The position numbers and the translations under genes were made by a program. A DNA stretch of 64,000 nt from Psychrobacillus vulpis (GTDB taxonomy: Bacteria > Bacillota > Bacilli > Bacillales_A > Planococcaceae). Below, piece after piece: positions 15,464 through 24,647 of this stretch. The stretch spans positions 326,172 through 390,171 of the forward strand of contig NZ_VDGI01000001.1 of assembly GCF_006861825.1 (NCBI RefSeq). The letters are read 5' to 3'. How positions within the stretch are numbered: position 1 is the first letter of the stretch; every line of letters begins with the position of its first letter. The notes below the pieces were generated by a model. That model was not told the origin of the DNA and ran no database searches. It worked only from the letters and a program-made list of their open reading frames with translations.

Positions 15464-15940
15464 TTAGCTATTCCAGCTTTTTTGTAACTTCCGAATATAA
15501 ATTATTTGCCCAATATGATAGGCATTATGAGTTGTTACATTCCCAATAACTTCCCACCACTTCACGGACTCAGAGAAACCATCTACTTGACTCTCCAGCT
15601 TTTCTTCTGTAAGTAAGTCTTGCCATTGTAATAACACCTCTAATAACTGTTCCTTTATCTCAATAAATGTTTGATCTTTTGGAATGATAAAGCTATTATT
15701 ATTATCTCCAATAGAAGGTACAGCATTTACATGAGATTTTTCGTATCTCGTTTGCCAAGTTTCATTCCAATATAGGAGATGCTGAACAATTTCTGCGATA
15801 CTATTACAATCTTCGTTCGGTTTCCAAAATGCCTCTTCCTCTGGCAAATTTTTTACTGAGTCTGAAAATGGTAGGTACCAACTAGGATCATTGGCATTTG
15901 CTAATAACTGATCTGCTAATACATCTTTTGCATGAAACAT
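15464..15940 (-). CDS. DinB-family protein
   Basis: Four-helix-bundle protein of 158 aa of the DinB/YfiT kind, usually metal-binding and often thiol-transferase-like. The three expected histidines are visible: HLLYWNETW (first), THNAYHIGQIIYIR (second and third). These C-terminal residues are diagnostic. The start is the ATG at 15940 (MFHAKDVLADQL) because AAGGAGTG lies about 8 nt before it and would be inside the gene if the ATG at 15958 were used. Cellular role unknown. Confidence 0.85.
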   Translation of the reverse strand: MFHAKDVLADQLLANANDPSWYLPFSDSVKNLPEEEAFWKPNEDCNSIAEIVQHLLYWNETWQTRYEKSHVNAVPSIGDNNNSFIIPKDQTFIEIKEQLLEVLLQWQDLLTEEKLESQVDGFSESVKWWEVIGNVTTHNAYHIGQIIYIRKLQKSWNS

Positions 15941-16012
15941 TTTTCCACACTCCTTCATTAAACTATTAAATTCTCTTTTAACTAATGAATACCTTTTTAT
16001 TTTCTCAAAAAC

Positions 16013-16620
16013 TTATAAAAGCGATTTAATCATGTAAATAGCAGTTGCCCAAATGATAATAGCCGATACTTTATTTAAAATGATAAGTAATTTTCCTGAT
16101 GAGTCTATCTTTTTCATCATGCGCCCGGCAAAACAAAGGCCATGGAACCAACACCATGATACAACGATACATGTCGTCGTAAAAATAATTTTTTCTGTAC
16201 CTCCATAAACAAGTGAACTTGAACCGATAACACCAATTGTATCGAGTATTGCATGTGGATTTAGTAGTGATACAGACATTGCAAAAAGTACTTGTTTTTT
16301 TGCGGTCATCATTGTTAGTTGAGCCTCCGAATGTTCACTCGGTTTCGAACGCCAAGTAATGAATCCCATATATATTAAAAAGACAACTCCAACACCAATT
16401 AATATGAATCGCAACCATTCATATTGCATAACCACAATGGAAACCCCAAAGATCGCTAAAAGGATTAAATAGTATCACAAATAGAAGCTGTAATTGTGAC
16501 AGGCAAAGCTTTCTTAAAAGTCGGTTGAATAGCTCCTTGGTTGAAAACAAATACATTTTGAACCCCTAACGGTAAGATTAAACCTAATGCTAATAAAAAT
16601 CCGTGAATAAATGCTTCCAT
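16013..16620 (-). pseudogene. LysE-family amino-acid exporter with a frameshift
   Basis: The gene starts well (GAGGGG then ATG at 16620; MEAFIHGFLLALGLILPLGV) and runs through the LysE N-terminus to ITASICD, then hits a stop. The next frame continues exactly where a LysE protein should, YYLILLAIFGVSIVV, to a normal C-terminus at 16013. One missing base near 16475 explains both parts. The restored protein would be about 200 aa with six helices, the normal size. Either the exporter is inactivated or the base was lost in sequencing. Confidence 0.82.
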
Positions 16621-16754
16621 GAAAATTCCCCTCTTTCATACTTCCACTATAAAGGAAGAGTTAGCTTACGGAATAGAATCACTGTCGAAAATTATTCGAA
16701 GTCAATTCATTTAAGTACATCTTGTCCTAACTGTTGACGGGTTAATAAGACAAA

Positions 16755-16790
16755 AAATGGTTTGCTAGATTGTAGCAAACCATTTTTATG
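16755..16790. terminator. Terminator overlapping the end of the SDR-like gene
   Basis: GGTTTGCTA / TAGCAAACC stem, with T-runs on both sides; its right arm ends next to the stop codon of the minus-strand gene. Confidence 0.8.
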
Positions 16791-17319
16791 GTGAGTCTAT
16801 AGATATTTCCCCAATTATATTATACGAGTCCCCTGAACGAATAGATTGGATGACACCATCCGCTATTTCCTCATTAGATAACCATCTTCGTCTATTATTC
16901 TCCCTTATAAAACCTAGTTGAACGAAACGATATTGAATCTCTTTCGGAAGGTTATATTGCTCTCTTAAACTTTCCACATTTGCAGTACTTCCTACTACTT
17001 GCCAGACAATACTTTTCTCCTCTAGTAAGTCAAATACAGTTTGTATAACGTCTAGACCATCATGATGAACCCACGCAATCACCTCTGAAAATGGACCATA
17101 TTCACGAATGCTTTGCTCGAGCGCTTCAGCTAATCGAATGGAATCACGATAATCGACAAAAACGGATTTTATGTGTTCAGGATTTTTGCATACCTTTTTC
17201 ATACGTTTCATTTTATCCACATTACGTGCAACGACAGATACGATGTAGTTACTCTCTGCATACCATTTCGTAACATCAGCGAGCATTCCTGTACCACCTA
17301 TTATACAAATATGTTTCAA
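16786..17319 (-). CDS. Short SDR-type NAD(P)-binding protein
   Basis: Rossmann-fold protein of 177 aa starting MKHICIIGGTGMLADVTKWY, the dinucleotide-binding GGTGML loop, followed by VSVVARNVDKMKRM where the Arg/Lys pair suggests NADPH. The classical YxxxK is not present, and the C-terminus (NEEIADGVIQSIRSGD) resembles small SDR-like proteins. It may be a reductase of unknown substrate. Start TTG at 17319 after GGGGG. The HAD phosphatase gene upstream ends 18 nt away, suggesting a shared transcript. Confidence 0.75.
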   Translation of the reverse strand: MKHICIIGGTGMLADVTKWYAESNYIVSVVARNVDKMKRMKKVCKNPEHIKSVFVDYRDSIRLAEALEQSIREYGPFSEVIAWVHHDGLDVIQTVFDLLEEKSIVWQVVGSTANVESLREQYNLPKEIQYRFVQLGFIRENNRRRWLSNEEIADGVIQSIRSGDSYNIIGEISIDSP

Positions 17320-17337
17320 CGTACTACCCCCTTCGAT

Positions 17338-18009
17338 TCAAACGTCCAATTTTGATAAGATGGACGTTACATCTAATTCAATTAAATCGGAAAAATTAGA
17401 TATAATCGCATCTGCATGCTGTAATTCATGCGCTTGTGCAAAATCAAAATTACAACCAATGGCGATTAAGTCATTATCCTTTGCTGCATTAATATCCGAC
17501 AAACGATCACCTACGACGAACCCCTTCGTTATTTGGTGATTTTCTTTTATGAGTTGAACTAAATCTGATTTGTTACCACTTGAGATTTGTTGAATACTAT
17601 ATGTCTGTTGAATCCAGCGATTCAGATTATATTTTTCTACGATGGCTTGTAAGTATTCCATCTGTCCATTGCTCGCTATGTATAAGTCATATTCTGCTTC
17701 TAATGTGGATAAGGTTGTTTGAACACCGTCGTATAAATCTCCAACTCCATTTTGAATGTTGTGAATAAGCTGTTCATGAAAGATAGTATTTGCTTTATTT
17801 CTAACTTTTTCATTATGCCCTGGCAATAACGTCTCCCAAACAACAGGCAACGGTACTCCCATTATATTTTGGTATTCTTCAAGTGGGGTTTGTTTACTCC
17901 ATAAATTTTCTTTTCGTAAAACTTCAAACGTCGCTTCCAAAGATGGTTCTAAAATAAGATTCGTCTGAAATAGCGTACCGTCCATATCAAATATAATAGA
18001 TTTTTTCAC
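17338..18009 (-). CDS. HAD-family hydrolase (phosphoglycolate-phosphatase-like)
   Basis: Cytoplasmic HAD phosphatase of 223 aa. Motif I is IIFDMDGTLFQT, motif II LYIASNG, motif III the Lys in GNKSDLVQL, and motif IV GDRLSDINAAKDN. The helical cap between motifs I and II is subclass I. I choose GTG at 18009 (MKKSIIFDMDG) since AAGGAG lies 8 nt before it and overlaps the GTG at 18018. Substrate unknown. Confidence 0.88.
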   Translation of the reverse strand: MKKSIIFDMDGTLFQTNLILEPSLEATFEVLRKENLWSKQTPLEEYQNIMGVPLPVVWETLLPGHNEKVRNKANTIFHEQLIHNIQNGVGDLYDGVQTTLSTLEAEYDLYIASNGQMEYLQAIVEKYNLNRWIQQTYSIQQISSGNKSDLVQLIKENHQITKGFVVGDRLSDINAAKDNDLIAIGCNFDFAQAHELQHADAIISNFSDLIELDVTSILSKLDV

Positions 18010-18147
18010 TATATTCACTCCTTCTAATACACGACGATATATTCTTTAGAGGGTTCCTATGAACTATATGCAATGTAGAAAGGGCTAGTTAAACTGCCTG
18101 TTACGATATAAGAAAATTAACTCTATTAAGAGGATGGGAGTGTAACT

Positions 18148-18660
18148 GTGGAAATTATAATCGAGAGGTTACAGGAGAAAGATGCAGCTGAATTATTTAA
18201 ATTTGAAAGTGAAAATAGATCCTATTTTGAAAAATCTGTTCCTAACCGCGGTGACGAATACTATAATATTGAAAATTTTAAAATCAAACATAAAGAATTA
18301 TTAGAAGAGCAAGAGAAACAAGAATCATATTTCTATCTAATCAAGGATCAATCCAGTTCAATTATTGGAAGAATTAATGTGGTTGATATTGATAGAACAA
18401 AAAATATCGGGCATGTTGGCTATAGAGTTGGAGAAATTCATACTGGGAAAGGAATTGCAAACAAAGCCTTAAAGCTATTGTTAACAAATATTTCTAGTGA
18501 GAATATTAACAAGCTTCATGCAAAAACAACTAGTATTAATATCGCATCACAAAAAGTTTTAGAGAGAAACGGGTTCACTCGTGTCATAACAGATGATGAA
18601 GAATTTGTAATGAATGATCAAACATATAGATTTGTCCATTTTGTTTGGTCTCGTACTTAA
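18148..18660 (+). CDS. RimJ/RimL-type GNAT acetyltransferase
   Basis: Acetyltransferase of 170 aa. EIIIERLQEKDAAELFKFE opens the fold; NIGHVGYRVGEIHTGKGIANKALKLLL carries the acetyl-CoA loop (Q/RxxGxG-like HTGKGIA), and INIASQKVLERNGFTRV is the C-terminal RimJ-like helix. Start GTG at 18148 behind GGGAGTG. Substrate unknown; it is the third acetyltransferase in this region. Confidence 0.85.
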   Translation: MEIIIERLQEKDAAELFKFESENRSYFEKSVPNRGDEYYNIENFKIKHKELLEEQEKQESYFYLIKDQSSSIIGRINVVDIDRTKNIGHVGYRVGEIHTGKGIANKALKLLLTNISSENINKLHAKTTSINIASQKVLERNGFTRVITDDEEFVMNDQTYRFVHFVWSRT

Positions 18661-18844
18661 AAGTAATTCTATGTTTATGAGGATAATTTGTGGACAACTA
18701 AGAAAGAACATTTTGAATAAGAAATTTGCTGCGACGAGTAACCGCAGGAGTAAATTTTATTCCACAAAGAAGTCGATCTTTGACTTCTTTGGGAAAGGTT
18801 ATTTGACCTCGAGGGGCTAGGGGCTAGGCGCTGAGAGAGGATTA
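18661..18844. other. Intergenic stretch with a degenerate GC-rich repeat
   Basis: No gene seen. It contains a GACGAGTAACCGCAGGAG segment and a hairpin AAAGAAGTCGA / TGACTTCTTTG near 18765-18792, relatives of the dispersed GC-rich repeats elsewhere in the window. Confidence 0.4.
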
Positions 18845-18885
18845 ACAATCCCTCTTTGTGAAAAAGCAAAGAGGGATTGTTTTGA
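18845..18885. terminator. Strong bidirectional terminator hairpin
   Basis: CAATCCCTCTTTG / CAAAGAGGGATTG stem with an 8-nt loop, followed by TTTT. It separates the acetyltransferase gene and repeat from the remnant on the other strand. Confidence 0.8.
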
Positions 18886-18902
18886 AAATAAGAAAGTATT
18901 TT

Positions 18903-19148
18903 TTACTCAGTCTCGATCCAGTTGCCTTCGATAATTACCTCTTTACTGATATTCCGAGTAGACCACCAAATATAGAACCCATATTCTAAAATTTCCTCAG
19001 GAGCAACGAAATCCCTCATTCTTCATGCTGATGATAAAAACCGTAATATTGTTCGATAATGTGTAGCAGAATCCAATCCGCTAAGTCCCACTTTCACCAT
19101 TTCTTCTAGTGAAATACGCTGATTTGTACACAATAAACAAAAAATTGA
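18903..19148 (-). pseudogene. Gene remnant of unknown family
   Basis: One minus-strand frame is open over about 80 codons except for a single internal TGA. It reads NQRISLEEMVKVGLSGLDSA before the stop and MRDFVAPEEILEYGFYIWWS after it, ending EGNWIETE. The composition is protein-like, but there is no ribosome site and no family I can name with confidence. Most likely a decayed gene tail. Confidence 0.35.
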
Positions 19149-19202
19149 AAAATTGATAGGAATTGTTAATATATTTGCGTTTAAACCGATAATTATTCAG
19201 GT

Positions 19203-19275
19203 GGTCACTCCTCAATTAATCATGATTTTCTATGATCGTAAATTGGTATTTTACTAATACATGAAGGGAGTGACC
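19203..19275. promoter_or_regulatory. Widely spaced inverted repeat before the NSS transporter gene
   Basis: GGTCACTCC (19203-19211) and GGAGTGACC (19267-19275) are perfect complements 55 bp apart, with one more pair outside. The right arm lies 40 bp before the start codon. It could be an operator pair or an mRNA stem. Confidence 0.4.
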
Positions 19276-19314
19276 ATCAGAATCATTCTTGTAAGAAAAG
19301 AAAGGATTGGAAGC

Positions 19315-20673
19315 ATGTCTCAACAGGAACAATGGAAATCAAAATTAGGTTTCATATTAGCTACCTCAGGCTCTGCAATCGGATTGGGAGCTATATGGAA
19401 ATTCCCCTATGTAGCGGGAACCGGGGGAGGCGGAGCATTTTTCCTAATATTTTTGTTGTTTGCTTTCTTATTAGGATACCCGCTATTAGTCGGTGAATTC
19501 ATTGTAGGTCGCAAAGGGCAAAGTGATGCTATTTCTATCTATAGGAAGCTAGCTCCTAATTCGAAATGGCACCTTTTAGGCAGAATGGGAGTATTAATAG
19601 GTATCCTAGTCTTATCGTTTTACAGTGTTGTTGGAGGTTGGATTATTCTTTATTTATTTAAAGCACTTACTGGAGGACTTAACGGACTTTCGCAAGAACA
19701 GTACGGAGCTTTATTTGGAGAAATTATCTCAAATCCATTTTCAACGCTACTGGGTCAATTTATCTTTATTTTAATCACAGTACTCATCGTTGCTCAAGGG
19801 GTTCAAAAGGGTATTGAAAAAGTAAGTAAAATAATGATGCCTATTCTTTTTATATTATTTATAGTTATCGTTATTCGTTCACTTAGTTTAGATGGAGCTA
19901 TGGAAGGGGTAAAATTTTTACTTGTACCCGACTTTACAAAATTAACATCCGAATCGATTTTGTTTGCTCTAGGACAAGCATTTTTCACAATTACTTTAGG
20001 CGCTTCAGTAATGGTTACTTATGCTTCTTACCTACCGAAAACACAAAATCTACCTAGGTCTGCTTTTTCAATTATTATGTTGAATTTATTTATCGCTTTA
20101 TTAGCGGGACTTGCGATTTTTCCAGGTGTGTTTTCATTTGGCATAGAACCAAATGCAGGACCACCATTGGTTTTTGCTGTATTACCAGCAGTGTTTAGCC
20201 AGATGTCCTTCGGGATATTCTTCTTTATTGCGTTTTTAATTTTATTTTTATTTGCTGCTTTAACTTCTGCTTTCTCGATGATTGAAATTGCTGTTTCAAC
20301 AACAGCCAAAAATGATCCTTCTAAGCGAAAAAAACACACATGGCTTTTTGGTATGTTGATTTTTGTTATTGGGATTCCATCTTGTCTATCATACGGAATA
20401 ATGGCAGAAGTTAAATTATTCGATAAAACGATGTTTGATTTAGTCGATTATGCAGTGAGTAATGTAATGATGCCTTTAGGTGCATTGCTAATTTCTATAT
20501 TTATTTCTTTGAAAATTTCTAAAGAAGAGCTATTTGAAGAAATGAAACAGGGGTCAAAAGTAGGGAGACTATTCTTTAACGTTTGGTACTATCTATTAAG
20601 ATATTTAACTCCAATTGCCATTATTATTGTATTTCTTGACGTACTAGGGTTATTAGATTTAATTACAAAGTAA
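19315..20673 (+). CDS. NSS-family sodium-coupled amino-acid transporter
   Basis: Membrane transporter of 452 aa with 11 or 12 helices. TM1 is SGSAIGLGAIWKFPYVAGTG, the unwound sodium and substrate site of the neurotransmitter:sodium symporter family; TM6 includes LGQAFFTITLGASVMVTYASY. The start is the ATG at 19315 with GAAAGGA before it; the upstream ATG at 19261 would add 18 unrelated residues. The next gene, 38 bp downstream, encodes a PLP decarboxylase, so the pair probably imports an amino acid, perhaps aromatic, and decarboxylates it. Confidence 0.92.
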   Translation: MSQQEQWKSKLGFILATSGSAIGLGAIWKFPYVAGTGGGGAFFLIFLLFAFLLGYPLLVGEFIVGRKGQSDAISIYRKLAPNSKWHLLGRMGVLIGILVLSFYSVVGGWIILYLFKALTGGLNGLSQEQYGALFGEIISNPFSTLLGQFIFILITVLIVAQGVQKGIEKVSKIMMPILFILFIVIVIRSLSLDGAMEGVKFLLVPDFTKLTSESILFALGQAFFTITLGASVMVTYASYLPKTQNLPRSAFSIIMLNLFIALLAGLAIFPGVFSFGIEPNAGPPLVFAVLPAVFSQMSFGIFFFIAFLILFLFAALTSAFSMIEIAVSTTAKNDPSKRKKHTWLFGMLIFVIGIPSCLSYGIMAEVKLFDKTMFDLVDYAVSNVMMPLGALLISIFISLKISKEELFEEMKQGSKVGRLFFNVWYYLLRYLTPIAIIIVFLDVLGLLDLITK

Positions 20674-20711
20674 CAAACAACTATTTTACATATTATACGG
20701 AGGCTTTACAT

Positions 20712-22352
20712 ATGACAACTATGAATAAACTACAACAATTATTTCCAAGTGCTGATGGAAATCAACAACAAAGAGATGAACTATTAGGCCATTTTAAAAC
20801 AATATTAACAAAAATGGATGAATTAAAGGATCCTTCTAAATTAACTTTAGGTGAAATGCCTAATTATACTGAGGATTACTACAATCGAATCATCCAAAGT
20901 GCATTAGTACCAGAAAAAGGTGTTTCTATGGATGTAACGATAGAAAAATTAATGGACTTGGTAAAAGGTCATCGTTTCTTAAATAGTAACTACGTAGCCA
21001 ATGCAACACCATTACCTAACATCGCTAGTATTCTCGGGAACTTAGTAATGGTTCTCTTAAACGGTAACAATCTTTGGGATGTAGATGGTTCAGCTGCTGC
21101 AAATGCAGAAGTACGAGTAACGAGTATGTTATCGAAAATAATTGGTTATGACCCAAATGAAAGCGCAGGGTATACTACATGGGGAGGACAAGGTGCAGTA
21201 TTTAACTCTTTACGCTTAGCAATTGCACGCCAATTTCCGGAATCAAATAAAGAAGGTATTCCAAGTAACCTCTATTGTTTCTGTTCGGAACTCTCTCATT
21301 TTAGTCTTTATAAATCCGCAGAAGCAACAGGCATTGGTGTAAATAACATGGTGCGTGTAAAAGCAAATGACGATCATTCTATGGATTTAAATGATTTAAT
21401 CGAAAAAATGGAAGAAGTAATAGAGAATGGTGGAATTCCTGTCTATGTTTTAGCAACAATGGGTACAACAGATACATTTGGTATTGATGACCTTTATGGT
21501 ATTAAACAAATATTAAAAGATATTGAACAACGCCATAATCTAGAACCTGTTTATATACACGCTGATTCAGCAATGGGTGGGATGTATACATTCTTTAATG
21601 ATTACGATTTTAAAAATAACCCACTTCAATTTGAAGAGGAAGTATGTGCAGTATTAAAACAATATCAAGTTCACTTCCAACATATGAATATTGCTGACAG
21701 TATGGTTTTTGATTTTCATAAGTTAGGTCAGACTCCATACATTACAAGCTTGTTCCTTATAAAAGATAAAGCGGATTTAAAATATTTGGATTTAGATGCT
21801 TCCGAAACTCCATATGTTGGTAGCCGTGGATATGGTAGCTATCATACAAGTTATACATTAGAGTGCTCTAGAATGGGAAGTTCAATTTCTATTTACACCT
21901 CATTATTAGCATTTGGATTAGAGGGTTATCAACAAATATTAGCAAATTATTTACTTGTTAATATTTCCTTTAGAAATGCTTTGAAAAAGGAATTTTCAAA
22001 TGTGGAACTGACGAATGGAGTATCTCCAGTTACTACTTTTAGATTTTATCCAGAAAATGTTAAATGGCGTGCCGAGCTTGATGGAAATCTGACAACAACA
22101 GAAGTAACGGAAATTAATCAATATAATGAGGACTTTGCTGAATTAATCGGATTGGAAAGAGATGTTATTTTCTTTGGTAACACAAAGAAACAACGACTTA
22201 TATCTGTTACAGATTCGTCTAAACGTTTGCCAGTATATGTCCATAAATTCTATACTACCTCTCCTTACTCAACTGTAGAAGAAGTACACAGATATATATC
22301 GTTCTTAAAAGAACATATGGATATCCATAACAAATCACTTGTTTTGATTTAA
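20712..22352 (+). CDS. PLP-dependent group II amino-acid decarboxylase
   Basis: Cytoplasmic decarboxylase of 546 aa from the glutamate/aromatic amino-acid decarboxylase superfamily. The PLP lysine is K337 in DFHKLGQ, the PLP-nitrogen partner is D285 in HADSAMGG, and H196 in SELSHFSLYK stacks on the cofactor. All residues needed for catalysis are there. The protein is larger than plant and animal enzymes, similar to bacterial tyrosine/tryptophan-type decarboxylases. CGGAGG precedes the ATG. The substrate is not readable; the upstream transporter suggests coupled uptake and decarboxylation to a biogenic amine. Confidence 0.88.
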   Translation: MTTMNKLQQLFPSADGNQQQRDELLGHFKTILTKMDELKDPSKLTLGEMPNYTEDYYNRIIQSALVPEKGVSMDVTIEKLMDLVKGHRFLNSNYVANATPLPNIASILGNLVMVLLNGNNLWDVDGSAAANAEVRVTSMLSKIIGYDPNESAGYTTWGGQGAVFNSLRLAIARQFPESNKEGIPSNLYCFCSELSHFSLYKSAEATGIGVNNMVRVKANDDHSMDLNDLIEKMEEVIENGGIPVYVLATMGTTDTFGIDDLYGIKQILKDIEQRHNLEPVYIHADSAMGGMYTFFNDYDFKNNPLQFEEEVCAVLKQYQVHFQHMNIADSMVFDFHKLGQTPYITSLFLIKDKADLKYLDLDASETPYVGSRGYGSYHTSYTLECSRMGSSISIYTSLLAFGLEGYQQILANYLLVNISFRNALKKEFSNVELTNGVSPVTTFRFYPENVKWRAELDGNLTTTEVTEINQYNEDFAELIGLERDVIFFGNTKKQRLISVTDSSKRLPVYVHKFYTTSPYSTVEEVHRYISFLKEHMDIHNKSLVLI

Positions 22353-22362
22353 TAATATCCAA

Positions 22363-22420
22363 AAAAAACACCTCCGTTAAATGTACTTGTCCAAAAAGTA
22401 CACATACGGAGGTGTTTTAT
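22363..22420. terminator. Bidirectional terminator between the decarboxylase and chemoreceptor genes
   Basis: AACACCTCCGT / ACGGAGGTGTT stem with an inner TGTACTT / AAGTACA hairpin, T- and A-runs outside. It serves both convergent genes. Confidence 0.88.
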
Positions 22421-22434
22421 ATTGTCTTGTTCAA

Positions 22435-24180
22435 TTATGCTTTGAACTTCGTTATCAACGTTTGTAATTCGTATGCTAGTTCATTTAGTTCCTTTGCTGC
22501 ATCAGATAACTGATTAATAGATTCTACTTGTTCCTTTGTACTTTCTTCTATCTCATAAGTTGAATTTGAATTCTTCTGCGCTATTGCTGTTAAATCATTA
22601 ACTGAGGCAGATACTTCTTCTGTTCCCGCTGAGATCTCTTGTGATGCAGCAGAAACTCCTTCAATTTGATTTGAAATTTGGTCAGCTATTTCTTTGATTT
22701 TAACGAACATTTCACCTGTTGTCTGAGCAATTTTTGTACCTTTGTCTGTTTCAATCGTACCAATTTTCATAGATGAAACTGCATTCTTTGTCTCATTTTG
22801 AATTTCTTCAATAATTTTCGAAATTTTCTCTGTAGATTTGCTAGACTCTTCCGCTAATATTCTTACTTCTTGTGCTACTACAGAAAATCCTTTACCGTGT
22901 TCTCCAGCACGAGCTGCTTCAATCGCCGCATTTAAAGCTAATAAGTTTGTTTGGTTAGAAATACCAGTAATTACATCTAGAATACTTGTAATTTCATCGG
23001 AACGCTCTTTCAATAAACCAATAATGTTACTTGAGTTCTGCACAGTGTCATTGATGATTTCCATTTGAGAAACTACTTTGTTTATAGCGTCGAGACCCTG
23101 CACTGCGTAATCTTCCATATTTTTCGATATAGCAGTAACGTCTTGAGAAGAATTTGCTATAGAACCGATTTCACTCGCGATTTGTTCTATGGCGCCCGCT
23201 GATTCCATAACAGACACTTCTTGTGCCTGTATTCCCGCTGTCATTTCTTTAATGTTTTCATTGATTTTTATAGAATGATCTTTTGATTGATCTGTAACTT
23301 TTGTAACTAATTCAGATGATTGTAATACTGTGTCAGAAGTCTTTCTTATGCTCTGAATCATAGATTTTAATTCATACGCCATCTCATTAAAAGCTTCATT
23401 TATTTTCCCTAAATCATCTTCTCTTGTAGGTAACTTGATATCAAGATTTCCATTTCTCATTTCGTTAATACCAAATGATAATTGTTTCAATGGCTTGAAA
23501 CTTCTTCGTGTAAAAAACACTTGTAAAAGAACGATAATTATCATTGCTGGAATAAGGATCAGTAATGAATTAAACAAGAACTCTTTTGTTCCGTTCTTAA
23601 CCATGCTCGCATCAACATCTACTCCGAAGAAAGCAAAGACTTCACCGGAAGAATTTTTGATTGGATACATAACTGTAATCCATGTTCCTAATAGATCATC
23701 ATAAATTTCTGATGCCGTCATTTCTTTTGTTTCATTCATTTCTCTAATAGCTTCAACGGTTGCCTTAGGATGCTCGTTCAAGTCACCTATTTTGATGTTG
23801 TTTTCTTTCAATACATCCACAATGTGTGTTGGGTTAGCAATAATAGCTGATTTATTTCCTTCTATTAATTCAGAATTAAAAAGATATCCTTGGGCAACAT
23901 TTGGGTTAGTTTTAGATATATTGTCGAACATAGCTATCAACTCTGTTTGAGCCTTATCATCAAAATCCTTCTCTTTGGCTGCATTTTCTACTAACTTAGG
24001 ATCAATAGTCTTTCCCCAAAGAACTGCAATTTCTGTTGCTTGTTTTTCCATTTCAGTTATTAATACTTCATTTTGAACTTTTAGGCTGGAAACGATAAGT
24101 ACGACTCCCACTAAAAGAATTAATGCCGTTGTTGTAGCAATAGATTTTGTCACAAAAGATAGTTTTTTAAATATATTCAT
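22435..24180 (-). CDS. Methyl-accepting chemotaxis protein
   Basis: Transmembrane chemoreceptor of 581 aa. TM1 is about residues 13-33, an extracellular sensor of about 170 residues follows, TM2 is near 205-226, then HAMP ([20 protein letters not shown]) and a long cytoplasmic coiled coil. The hairpin tip is [20 protein letters not shown], which binds CheA/CheW. The sensor, with [17 protein letters not shown] and [11 protein letters not shown], looks like a Cache-type domain. A consensus-like SigD promoter lies 30 bp upstream, consistent with the motility regulon. Ligand unknown. Confidence 0.95.
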   Translation of the reverse strand: MNIFKKLSFVTKSIATTTALILLVGVVLIVSSLKVQNEVLITEMEKQATEIAVLWGKTIDPKLVENAAKEKDFDDKAQTELIAMFDNISKTNPNVAQGYLFNSELIEGNKSAIIANPTHIVDVLKENNIKIGDLNEHPKATVEAIREMNETKEMTASEIYDDLLGTWITVMYPIKNSSGEVFAFFGVDVDASMVKNGTKEFLFNSLLILIPAMIIIVLLQVFFTRRSFKPLKQLSFGINEMRNGNLDIKLPTREDDLGKINEAFNEMAYELKSMIQSIRKTSDTVLQSSELVTKVTDQSKDHSIKINENIKEMTAGIQAQEVSVMESAGAIEQIASEIGSIANSSQDVTAISKNMEDYAVQGLDAINKVVSQMEIINDTVQNSSNIIGLLKERSDEITSILDVITGISNQTNLLALNAAIEAARAGEHGKGFSVVAQEVRILAEESSKSTEKISKIIEEIQNETKNAVSSMKIGTIETDKGTKIAQTTGEMFVKIKEIADQISNQIEGVSAASQEISAGTEEVSASVNDLTAIAQKNSNSTYEIEESTKEQVESINQLSDAAKELNELAYELQTLITKFKA

Positions 24181-24210
24181 AGAAAATCTCCCTTTTTTTT
24201 AGCAAATCTT

Positions 24211-24237
24211 ATATCGACAATAATAAGGAAATTTTTA
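24211..24237 (-). promoter_or_regulatory. SigD-type promoter of the chemoreceptor gene
   Basis: On the minus strand TAAA, 15 nt, then GTCGATAT matches the SigD consensus TAAA-N15-GCCGATAT at 11 of 12 bases. It lies about 30 bp before the start codon. Confidence 0.82.
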
Positions 24238-24551
24238 ACCATTAATTTTTCTATAACTATAAAATATACAAAAAAGGGTAAACTAACACATTTCCAGATG
24301 AGAGGGACAAGGTGTCATATTGCGATGAAATAGGAATTAAAGCTAAATATGGATAATTTGTGTCATTAGGATAAAAAACGAATACGAACTAATCCGACAC
24401 CTCATAAAATATGTATAGAAATTTCGATGGTGCATTTTTTGTTGGAAACTAGTGGTGCAAATATATTTAATGTTTCAATCGAAATTCGCTATGAATATGT
24501 GGTAGTTTGGGACAATTGAATTGTGATAAAGCCTCATTTCTAATTAAATGC
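24238..24551. other. Intergenic stretch without recognised gene
   Basis: AT-rich; short frames only, none with a ribosome site. I see no repeat, RNA gene or clear operator in it. Confidence 0.5.
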
Positions 24552-24592
24552 TAAAAAAATCCCTCTTTGTTTATTAACAAAAAGGGATTAAC
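24552..24592 (-). terminator. Intrinsic terminator of the azoreductase gene
   Basis: Minus strand: AATCCCTTTTTG / CAAAGAGGGATT stem with an AT loop, followed by TTTTTTTAG. Confidence 0.85.
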
Positions 24593-24647
24593 TATTAAAA
24601 CAACTATATTATTCTTACAAGCGAAAATGAATTAAATCTAGTTTAGA

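Noticed and set aside
19261-19314. Upstream start of the NSS transporter at 19261
   Set aside because: Adds 18 residues not seen in the family and overlaps an inverted-repeat arm; GAAAGGA precedes the ATG at 19315.
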